NCBI GenBank assembly: GCA_037384225.1
Contig: JARROD010000121.1
Coordinates: 1-14,971 of the forward strand
DNA: 14,971 bases
Origin: JARROD01 sp037384225
GTDB taxonomy: Bacteria > Pseudomonadota > Gammaproteobacteria > Pseudomonadales > Cellvibrionaceae
Reading direction: 5' to 3'
In this document: piece by piece, positions 1 to 7,166 of the stretch
Position numbering within the stretch: the first letter of the stretch is position 1
How the letters are laid out: each line of letters begins with the position of its first letter
Made by a program: the position numbers and the translations under genes
Notes under the pieces: model-generated
Told to the model about the DNA's origin: nothing
The model's database searches: none
What the model saw: the letters and a program-made list of their open reading frames with translations, nothing else

Positions 1-1
1 C

Positions 2-1891
2 AACAATGGGGAGAACAAAAAAGATGTTGCCAACCCGCTGCTACCCCCTCCTCCTACTCTTGAGCAAGAACTGGCAATGCAGATACAAAAGCTTCACACC
101 ATTACCCCGGCGCGGCAAGAGCCGATGACGGCGCTGGAGCAGCAACTGCAACACGTCTGGCAGGAAATCCTGGGTAGATCCTATGTAGATCCGGAGGCGA
201 ACTATTTCGCCCTCGGCGGCGATTCCATTCAAAGTATTCAAATAACCGGCCGGCTGGCGGCGGCGGGGCTCTCAATCCGCACCGCCGATATCTACCAATA
301 TCCCAGCATACGCCTGCTGGCGCAGCGGCTGGCCGCGGTGGGCGAGTCCCCCGCTCACGGGCGAGGGCAACCCTCGATCACCTCCGGGCCTGTGCCCCTA
401 ACCCCCGCCCAACAGCGATTTTTCACCACCCAGGGCGCGGCGCCGCAGCAGTGGAATATGTCGGTGCTGTTGGCACTGGACGCCAGGGTTACAGCGGAGC
501 ATGTGAAACAGGCTTTTTCGTTCTTAGTCCGTCATCATCCGAGCCTGGGGCTGTGCTTCAATCGCGAAGATATCGGCTGGCACCAGCGTTACAGTGAAAA
601 TCCCGCATTTTCCTTGATTGAACTTTCGCACCGGCAGCGCCATACCCTGGCGCAACAACAGCAGTACCTCAATATCCGGCGCGGGGAAAACCTGCGTTTG
701 ATCTGGTTGCCGGATCGGGTCAATGAACTCATGATCGTTATTCACCACCTGGTGATCGACGGCGTCTCCTGGCGTATTTTGCTGGCGGATTTCGATACCC
801 TTCTGAAGCAGCAGCTCGCCGGCACGCCGCTGCAACTGGCGCCCCCCAGTGCCAGCTATCAGGCCTGGGGGCAAGCATTGCTCAACAGCGCCGGTTCGAG
901 CCGGTGGCACGCGCAACGGGACTACTGGCTGAGCCTGCCGGCGCCCGGGGAACTGCCGTCATTGCCGCAAAAACAACACGCCCACGCCCACAATATCGTC
1001 GCCAACGAACGGCTGTATACCACCTCCCTGGATGCGCACACGACAGCGCTGCTGTTAGACGTTGCGGCGGATACCTATGGCGCCGAACCGGTGGAGTTAT
1101 TGTTGACCGCACTGGTTGACGCCGCCGCCACCTGGCTGCAACAAGACCGTGTTTACCTGCTGTTGGAAGGGCACGGGCGCGAACCCCTCGATGATGTCAC
1201 CGATACCGGTGACAGCGGTAACGGCCAGCCCCTGGATCTGAGCCGCAGCCTCGGCTGGTTTACCAGCCACTACCCGCTACTGCTGACCTGGCAACAGCGT
1301 TTGCCTCCGGCCGCCGCGGTACAACATATTAAAAAGCAGTTTCGCAGCGTTCCCGATAAAGGTTTGGGCTACGGTCTGCTACGTTACCTGAGCCCCCCGG
1401 AGCAGGGTTTCGCGCAGACGTTGGCGACGGCTGCGGAAGCGGAAATCAGCTTCAATTACCTGGGGCGCCTGGACCGCCTGCTGCCCGACGACGCGCTGTT
1501 GCAAATTCGCCGCCCCCAGTGCGACAACGAACGCGCGTCCCAATCGCCCAGAGGCGCGCTGCTGCATGTTGAAGCCATGGTCTTCGACGATTGCCTGCAG
1601 TGCCACTGGAAATACAGTTACCGCTCCCTGTATACCCCCGATGTAGAACAACTCGCCGCCAACTGCATGACGGCTCTGCTGGAATTGCTCGATCACACAG
1701 CCCCCACTGCGAATGCAACAAAAATGTCCCCAGAGGATGCCGCAAAAACGCCTCCAGTGGATGCGCTAAAAATGCCACGGGAGAAAGCGAAACAGTCAGC
1801 CCCGTCCAGTGTGCCCGAGACCCTTTCCAATGAAGATTTCAACGATATTCTGAACCAGGTAAATGCGAGCACCTATGAACCCTACGACTGA
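2..1891 (+). CDS. NRPS segment: carrier (T) - epimerization (E), 5' end uncertain or outside window
   Basis: The frame is open from base 2; the first ATG is at 77, so this is either the 3' part of a larger synthetase or a free T-E protein starting at 77 (604 aa). Numbering from that ATG, the carrier domain covers about residues 17-85, with LGGDSI holding the phosphopantetheine serine at residue 50 (codon 224-226). The Asp before this Ser is typical of carriers that precede E domains. The E domain (about 105-540) has its signature motifs: HHLVIDGVSW (223-232), EGHGRE (364-369), GWFTSHYP, PDKGLGYGLLRYL and FNYLGRL (459-465), so it looks active and should convert a carrier-bound L-aminoacyl or peptidyl residue to the D form. 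A roughly 60-residue tail holds three 8-residue repeats and then LSNEDFNDILNQV, which resembles donor docking segments found after E domains. No adenylation-domain A10 motif is visible in the 25 codons before residue 1, so what lies upstream is unknown. The stop overlaps the next gene. Confidence 0.9.
   Translation, partial: NNGENKKDVANPLLPPPPTLEQELAMQIQKLHTITPARQEPMTALEQQLQHVWQEILGRSYVDPEANYFALGGDSIQSIQITGRLAAAGLSIRTADIYQYPSIRLLAQRLAAVGESPAHGRGQPSITSGPVPLTPAQQRFFTTQGAAPQQWNMSVLLALDARVTAEHVKQAFSFLVRHHPSLGLCFNREDIGWHQRYSENPAFSLIELSHRQRHTLAQQQQYLNIRRGENLRLIWLPDRVNELMIVIHHLVIDGVSWRILLADFDTLLKQQLAGTPLQLAPPSASYQAWGQALLNSAGSSRWHAQRDYWLSLPAPGELPSLPQKQHAHAHNIVANERLYTTSLDAHTTALLLDVAADTYGAEPVELLLTALVDAAATWLQQDRVYLLLEGHGREPLDDVTDTGDSGNGQPLDLSRSLGWFTSHYPLLLTWQQRLPPAAAVQHIKKQFRSVPDKGLGYGLLRYLSPPEQGFAQTLATAAEAEISFNYLGRLDRLLPDDALLQIRRPQCDNERASQSPRGALLHVEAMVFDDCLQCHWKYSYRSLYTPDVEQLAANCMTALLELLDHTAPTANATKMSPEDAAKTPPVDALKMPREKAKQSAPSSVPETLSNEDFNDILNQVNASTYEPYD
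1721..1792 (+). repeat. Three imperfect 24-base tandem repeats in the tail of the T-E gene
   Basis: Codons in this stretch read KMSPEDAA, KTPPVDAL and KMPREKAK, three 8-residue units with a shared K-x-P-x-x-D/K-A pattern. They form a charged, proline-containing linker between the E domain and the putative C-terminal docking segment (from about 1823). The units are in frame and would tolerate gain or loss of copies. Confidence 0.6.
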
Positions 1892-2951
1892 ATCAAAGCG
1901 GGACAGCTCACTGAAAAGTCTCGCTATCAAACCCACCAGGCGCGCTATTTCCGTGCAGCCGGCGGACCTGGTGAAGCAGTCCTTTTTGCGCCCAGACTCC
2001 ACGCTACCCCTGCTGATAGAACCCAAGGATCCCGCCATGGATCTGCCCGCCTGGCTGCGGGCACAACGCGATTTTATTCATCGGCACCTGTTGCGATACG
2101 GTGCCATACTGTTTCGCGGTTTTGCGCTGGACCGACTGCAGGATTTTGAACAAACCGCCGCCGCGCTCGATATCCACTTTATGGACTACGTCGAAGGCGC
2201 GACACCGAGAAAACCCGTGCGCGGCAAAATTTACACCTCCACAGAGTATCCACCCGAATACAAAATCGCCCTGCACAATGAGCTTTCCTACGTCACCACC
2301 TGGCCAATGAAAATCTGCTTTTTTTGCCAGCGCGCCGCCGAGTCCGGCGGTGAAACCATTCTGGCGGATATGCGCCGCGTCTACCGCCGAATACCCGAGG
2401 CGATCAAAACCGAATTCAAACAGCGCCAGTGGCGGTTGGTGCGCCACTACGGCTACGGCCTGGGGTTGAGCTGGCAACAGTCGTTCGGCACAACGGTGAA
2501 AACCGAGTTGGAAGCCTACTGCCGGCGGGCGCAGCTGAATTTTCAGTGGCTGGGGGACGAGAACTTGAAAACCTGGTGTGTGCGTCCCGCCATTCATCAC
2601 CATCCGTTTACCCGGGAACCGGTGTGGTTCAACCATGTGGTGTTCTGGCATCTGTCGCAGTTATCGGCGCAGATCAGGCAAGTGTTTGAAAACCACTGCC
2701 AAAAACAGGCTGAGCCCTGTTACCCCTACAACACCTATTACGGCGATGGCGCACCTATAGATGCAGACACCATCGCCACCATTGACGCGATCTATCGACA
2801 GGAGACAATCGCCGAGCCCTGGCGCAACGGCGACCTATTGCTACTCGACAATATGCTGGTCGCGCACGGTCGCAATCCGTTTCAAGGGCAGCGCAAGGTT
2901 CTGGTGGCGATGGGCGATCCCGCGCGCCCCTCAAAAGCCGGTATTCAATAA
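1863..2951 (+). CDS. Fe(II)/2-oxoglutarate-dependent dioxygenase, SyrP-like (TauD/TfdA superfamily)
   Basis: This 362-residue protein has the usual length and layout of the dioxygenases that hydroxylate carrier-bound amino acids in NRPS pathways, such as SyrP on aspartate. The iron ligands are visible as H138-N-E140 in LHNELSY and the distal H335 in DNMLVAHGRNP; R344 in QRKV is the likely 2-oxoglutarate-binding arginine. HxE rather than HxD is known in the clavaminate synthase/SyrP branch. The N-terminal segment (residues 16-52, with SLKSL, TRRAISV and LPLLIEP) is typical of NRPS-associated members. The gene overlaps the T-E gene by 29 bases if it starts at 1863, or 17 bases if at ATG 1875; neither has a strong Shine-Dalgarno site, which suggests translational coupling. 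It lies directly before a Gln-specific module, so beta-hydroxylation of Gln is the leading guess; the substrate is not shown by the sequence. Confidence 0.9.
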   Translation: MRAPMNPTTESKRDSSLKSLAIKPTRRAISVQPADLVKQSFLRPDSTLPLLIEPKDPAMDLPAWLRAQRDFIHRHLLRYGAILFRGFALDRLQDFEQTAAALDIHFMDYVEGATPRKPVRGKIYTSTEYPPEYKIALHNELSYVTTWPMKICFFCQRAAESGGETILADMRRVYRRIPEAIKTEFKQRQWRLVRHYGYGLGLSWQQSFGTTVKTELEAYCRRAQLNFQWLGDENLKTWCVRPAIHHHPFTREPVWFNHVVFWHLSQLSAQIRQVFENHCQKQAEPCYPYNTYYGDGAPIDADTIATIDAIYRQETIAEPWRNGDLLLLDNMLVAHGRNPFQGQRKVLVAMGDPARPSKAGIQ

Positions 2952-2976
2952 CACAATCATTTTAAGGAAGGCACCT

Positions 2977-2982
2977 AGGGAG
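2977..2982 (+). promoter_or_regulatory. Shine-Dalgarno site that sets the start of the release-module gene
   Basis: AGGGAG lies 9 bases before ATG 2992. The same frame is open back to ATG 2761, but that would overlap the dioxygenase gene by about 190 bases and add 77 residues with no domain similarity. The site decides for 2992. Confidence 0.7.
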
Positions 2983-2991
2983 TCCGAATCA

Positions 2992-5900
2992 ATGCAAAAT
3001 CCCAGCGCTCTGGAGGGCTTCAGATCATCACCGCAACAACAGCGCCTGCTGGCCGGATCGACAACACAAACCCTACCCGCGCTATGCCGGCTGGGGGTGA
3101 GAATCAACGGTGCCATAGACCCGGCAATTCTCGAAAACGCCGCCGATCAGGTAGCCTGCCGTTATGAAATTTTCCGCACCCGCCTGCGACAGCTCCCCGG
3201 TATGACATTTCCGCTACAAGTGTTGGAGCAATCACGCCCGGCGCTTACTTTCAACGCCCGGTCTACGACGGCAAATGAAGCGGACATTCTAAAATCCTTT
3301 ATCGACCATATCGAATCCCCGGCGACGGACGCCAACTGTACGTTGCAGTTGTTAAGCCTGTCGGCGACACAGCATTTACTGCTATTGGAAATGCCCTCTG
3401 TCTACGGCGACCTGTACACCCTGCAGCAGTTCGCCCGGGAACTGCGCGATAGCTACTGCAAAAAGCATCCGCGGGACGAATCTCCGTTAGCCTATATCGA
3501 TGTCGCCGAATGGTTGCAGGAAATGGCGCAGAATGACGAGGGCAAGGCCTTTTGGCGCACTTTCAAGGCCCCGACCACCACTCTACCGGCCAATATTCGC
3601 GGCGCCGCCGCAGGCTGGCGCCGACTTGAGGTGATACTGCCCGAGCCGCTGACGACGCAGCGTATCAACGCCGCCTTACCCGGGCGCGCCTATGGTTCCG
3701 TAAAGCCCGCGGATCTGCTGTTCTTGACTTGCTGGTGCCTGCTGCTGGGACGCTATAGCGGTGAAACGCGCATAAGTCTCGGTTACCACAGCGACGGTCG
3801 CGACGCCGAGGCATTGGCCGGTGTGCTGGGCCCCTTGACCAGGGCACTGCCAATAGGCGTCTGCGTCGATCACAACCGCTCCCTGAAACAGACCGTCGCC
3901 GATTTGGAGGCCACCCTGCAGGCCGCGTTGGAATGGCAGTACTGCTACCCGGACGCCGGGCAATCACTCGGCCCCGTCGGTTTTTCCAGCATCGTTTACC
4001 ACTGGGGCCGGGACGCCGGCGCCTCCTGGTGTCCACTCGGGGGCGTCGATTGTGTTGCCGGCAACGATCTGCAGCTCCCTCTCATTCATTCAAAAGATGA
4101 CGAAAACACCGATTGCAAAAACGATTTAAACGCCATACAGCTCGTTTACAACAGCGCCCGCTATTCCCATGCTCATATAAAACGCCTGGCATCACAGCTT
4201 ATTACCCTGACGTGCAGCGCTGTCGAAACGGCTGTCGGAAATCAGCACGCACCTGTCGGAGAGTTGTCGTGGCTGCCGGATGATCAGCGCCAGCAGTTAC
4301 TCGGGGACTTTAATAACCACAACAACCACAACAACAACCACAACGAAAACCTCTGTCAGCCACAGGCAAGCCTGCACCAACTGTTTGAGCGGCAGGCCGA
4401 GCTCACACCTGAGCGGGTCGCCCTGCAAAGCGGCCATCGCAGGCTCAGTTACCGGCAATTGAACGACGCCGCCAATGCCCTGGCGGAGCGACTGCACTGC
4501 CCTCGATACCAGGAGATTTTTATCGGTCTTTACTGCGAGCGCAGCATCGAAGCGGTTGTCGCGATGCTCGCGGTGCTGAAAGCCGGGGCAGCCTATGTTC
4601 CCCTCGACCCTCAATATCCGCACCAGCGGCTGGCGAATATGATCGACAGCTGCGCCATTACCCTGGTGCTGACAACCCGGGCCCTGGCCGCCGAACTGGC
4701 GCCGGCAGAGGAAACCCTCAACGGTGGCGCAGGCGTACATTCTTTTGTCACGTTATTGATAGACGCGGATAGCGATGGCGATAGACATAGCGACGGCGAT
4801 TTTGACAGCGCGGCGCCGGCGTGTGTGCGCCGGCAGCGCAATACACCCGACAATCGTGCCGCTTACGTCATCTTCACCTCGGGTTCAAGCGGCCGGCCCA
4901 AGCCGGTGGTTGTGGAACACCGGCAAGCCGTCAACCATATGCTCTGGATGCTGGCGCATTACCCGCTCGGCGGCGGGGACAGGTGTTTGCAGCGCACGGC
5001 GTTGGGGTTCGACGCCAGCGTTTGGGAAATTTTCTGTCCCCTGGCCACCGGCGCCAGTCTCATTATTGCCGCTGCCGAACCCGGTGGCGATATAGCGTCG
5101 CTGATCGATTTACTCGGCCGCGAACACATTACGCAAATGCAATTGGTGCCATCGCTGTTACGGGCGCTGTTACAAAACCGGGTTTTTGTCGAGCACCCGA
5201 CATTAAAGGGCCGCTTAAAACGCGTTTTCTGCGGCGGCGAACCGCTGGAGCAATCCCTGGCGGCAGCGTTTGTCAACAAGATGCCGGGGGCGGCGCTGAT
5301 CAATTTATACGGACCGACGGAATGCACCATAGATGCTACGCACTGGCCGTTGCCAAAAAACACCCCAGAGCCCGGCCGGGAAAACGCCGCCATCGCGCCC
5401 ATCGGAAAACCGATTAGCGGTGCCCGTCTATATATTCTGGATCGACATCTGGCGCCGGTGCCCATAGGCGTCCAGGGCGAAATCTACATCGCCGGTGCAC
5501 CCGTGGCGCGGGGTTACCACGGGCAACCGGCACTGACCGCGGCGGCGTTTTTACCAGACCCCTATTGTTCCCAGCCCGGCCAACGCATGTACCGCAGCGG
5601 CGATCTGGGCCGCTGGGACGAAGACGGTGCGGTGGAGATCTGCGGGCGCCGCGACCGGCAGATCAAGCTGCGGGGACAGCGCCTTGAATTGGATGAAGTG
5701 GAAGCCGTAACCCGCCAGCATCCGGCGCTGGCCGAAGCCGCGGTAATCGATAAAACCGATGCCGACGGCCACCCGGAGCAATTGTATTGTTTCTATCTCG
5801 AATCCACCCGCACCGCCGCCAGTGCGGAGCAAGACAATGCCGCCGCAGCGCGGCCCATCACTGAAACGGAGCTGCGCGGCTTTCTGGCCGCCAGGCTGCC

Positions 5901-7119
5901 CGCCTATATGATTCCGTCCCGTTTTATCCGCCTCACCGAGCTGCCGAAAAACACAGCGGGGAAAATTGATCGCCAGCGGCTGCGGGATATCGATCCCGAA
6001 TCAAAGCCAAGCCCGCGCTCGATAGTGCCGCCGAGAGACGCTCTGGAACGGCAACTGCTGGCGATCTGGAAACAACTGCTGGGCCGCAACGATGTTGGTG
6101 TAACCGATAATTTTTTCGAAATTGGCGGCCATTCCCTGATCGCCATCAATCTGATTCATACCCTGCAACAGACTCTGGACTGCGATCTGCCGCTGGGGAG
6201 TATTCTGGAGGCACCCACCGTAGCGCAGCAAGCACGCCTGATCGACACCGGCAGCGCAACCTCGCCACTGGTCTGCCTGCAAAAAGGCGCGGCAGACAAA
6301 ACGCCGTTATTCCTGATCCACCCGACCGGAGGCAATGTAGTCTGCTACGCCGGGCTGGCCCAGGAACTTAAAAGCGAACAACCCGTGTATGCGCTGCAGG
6401 ATAACGGTACCGGTATCGGCCTCTCCCTGCCGGCGCTGGCGGCCCGCTATATCGAAGAGCTGCGGCGGATACAGCCGCGGGGGCCCTACCAACTCGGCGG
6501 CTGGTCGTTCGGCGGCGTGCTCGCCTACGAAATAGCGCAACAACTCCAGCGCAAACACAATCAATCCATTGCCCTGGTGGCGATGTTCGACAGTTGCGCG
6601 GCAAACGGGCACAGCGGCGAGAACCGAGACAGGCAAGCGCAGCACCACCTGCCACTGTCGGTGGCCCGCCTGTTGGCTTATCTGAGCCAGCGCGAGCTAC
6701 AGGCCGTCGAGCTGGCGCGGCTCAAGGATCCGCACCAGGCCTTGGCGTTGTTGCGGGAACTGGCGATCGAATCAGCCTTTGTGCCACCGCAAACGCCGGT
6801 CGCCCGGATTGCACGCCTGCTCGACGTGTTTCGCGCCCATGTGCAGGCGCTAAACGCCTACCGCTGCCAGCCTTGTCACTTTCCCATCCACCTGTTTAAA
6901 GCCGATAAGGCTCTGCCACCGGCGTTGCGCGAGGCGGCGCAACAGGATTTTACTGAATCTCCCGGCAACGGCTGGGAAAACCTGGGTAAGCTGCAGGTGC
7001 ACCGGTCGGGTGGCAACCACCTGAGCATACTTACCGGCGCCCACGCGGCGGCGGTCGCAACAACACTGCTAAGACTCATGGAAGACCGGCAATCCGTCGC
7101 CAAGGCCACCCCCGATTAG
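2992..7119 (+). CDS. NRPS release module C*-A(Gln)-T-TE with a degenerate condensation domain
   Basis: A 1375-residue protein. Residues about 1-430 form a condensation-like domain recognisable by SSPQQQRLL and RYEIFRTRL, but the catalytic HHxxxDG position reads MPSVYGD (134-140), so normal condensation is unlikely. A low-complexity Asn/His linker follows. The A domain (about 460-1000) has TSGSSGRPK, FDASVWEIF, NLYGPTE, YRSGDLGRW, GRRDRQIKLRG and NTAGKIDR. The pocket residues at 674, 675, 678, 717, 746, 748, 772, 780, 781 and 991 read D-A-W-Q-F-G-L-I-D-K, which I recognise as a glutamine code. In A3 the usual PKG is PKP. The carrier domain has IGGHSL with Ser1048. The type I thioesterase (about 1085-1375) has GWSFGG (Ser1172), Asp1200 in MFDS and His1343 in GGNHLS, a complete triad. 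It should load Gln and release the finished peptide by hydrolysis or cyclisation. The acyl donor probably comes from the C-terminal C domain of the next gene (inference). Confidence 0.93.
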   Translation: MQNPSALEGFRSSPQQQRLLAGSTTQTLPALCRLGVRINGAIDPAILENAADQVACRYEIFRTRLRQLPGMTFPLQVLEQSRPALTFNARSTTANEADILKSFIDHIESPATDANCTLQLLSLSATQHLLLLEMPSVYGDLYTLQQFARELRDSYCKKHPRDESPLAYIDVAEWLQEMAQNDEGKAFWRTFKAPTTTLPANIRGAAAGWRRLEVILPEPLTTQRINAALPGRAYGSVKPADLLFLTCWCLLLGRYSGETRISLGYHSDGRDAEALAGVLGPLTRALPIGVCVDHNRSLKQTVADLEATLQAALEWQYCYPDAGQSLGPVGFSSIVYHWGRDAGASWCPLGGVDCVAGNDLQLPLIHSKDDENTDCKNDLNAIQLVYNSARYSHAHIKRLASQLITLTCSAVETAVGNQHAPVGELSWLPDDQRQQLLGDFNNHNNHNNNHNENLCQPQASLHQLFERQAELTPERVALQSGHRRLSYRQLNDAANALAERLHCPRYQEIFIGLYCERSIEAVVAMLAVLKAGAAYVPLDPQYPHQRLANMIDSCAITLVLTTRALAAELAPAEETLNGGAGVHSFVTLLIDADSDGDRHSDGDFDSAAPACVRRQRNTPDNRAAYVIFTSGSSGRPKPVVVEHRQAVNHMLWMLAHYPLGGGDRCLQRTALGFDASVWEIFCPLATGASLIIAAAEPGGDIASLIDLLGREHITQMQLVPSLLRALLQNRVFVEHPTLKGRLKRVFCGGEPLEQSLAAAFVNKMPGAALINLYGPTECTIDATHWPLPKNTPEPGRENAAIAPIGKPISGARLYILDRHLAPVPIGVQGEIYIAGAPVARGYHGQPALTAAAFLPDPYCSQPGQRMYRSGDLGRWDEDGAVEICGRRDRQIKLRGQRLELDEVEAVTRQHPALAEAAVIDKTDADGHPEQLYCFYLESTRTAASAEQDNAAAARPITETELRGFLAARLPAYMIPSRFIRLTELPKNTAGKIDRQRLRDIDPESKPSPRSIVPPRDALERQLLAIWKQLLGRNDVGVTDNFFEIGGHSLIAINLIHTLQQTLDCDLPLGSILEAPTVAQQARLIDTGSATSPLVCLQKGAADKTPLFLIHPTGGNVVCYAGLAQELKSEQPVYALQDNGTGIGLSLPALAARYIEELRRIQPRGPYQLGGWSFGGVLAYEIAQQLQRKHNQSIALVAMFDSCAANGHSGENRDRQAQHHLPLSVARLLAYLSQRELQAVELARLKDPHQALALLRELAIESAFVPPQTPVARIARLLDVFRAHVQALNAYRCQPCHFPIHLFKADKALPPALREAAQQDFTESPGNGWENLGKLQVHRSGGNHLSILTGAHAAAVATTLLRLMEDRQSVAKATPD
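4311..4350 (+). repeat. AAC/CAC trinucleotide repeat encoding an Asn/His-rich linker
   Basis: Runs of AAC with interspersed CAC codons encode a stretch alternating NN and H between the C* and A domains, where most synthetases have a short conserved WNxT-type segment. It looks like a microsatellite expansion in a flexible linker and may vary in length between strains. Confidence 0.75.
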
Positions 7120-7166
7120 CAGGTTATCGCAGCGGCCCAACACATTAACCCTTTTTATTCTCGACG

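Noticed and set aside
2004..2651. Minus-strand open frame opposite the dioxygenase gene
   Set aside because: It is antisense to a well-supported gene and its translation shows no recognisable motif; GC-rich codon bias often leaves such open frames.
2761..2991. Longer N-terminus for the release module starting at ATG 2761
   Set aside because: It would overlap the dioxygenase gene for about 190 bases, has no domain similarity, and a proper AGGGAG site stands before ATG 2992.
4311..4350. CRISPR-like or regulatory repeat array
   Set aside because: It is a simple AAC/CAC triplet run inside a coding frame, with no spacers or dyad repeats.
7120..7166. Promoter or terminator between the two NRPS genes
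   Set aside because: The 47-base gap has a short T run but no stem before it and no convincing -35/-10 pair.
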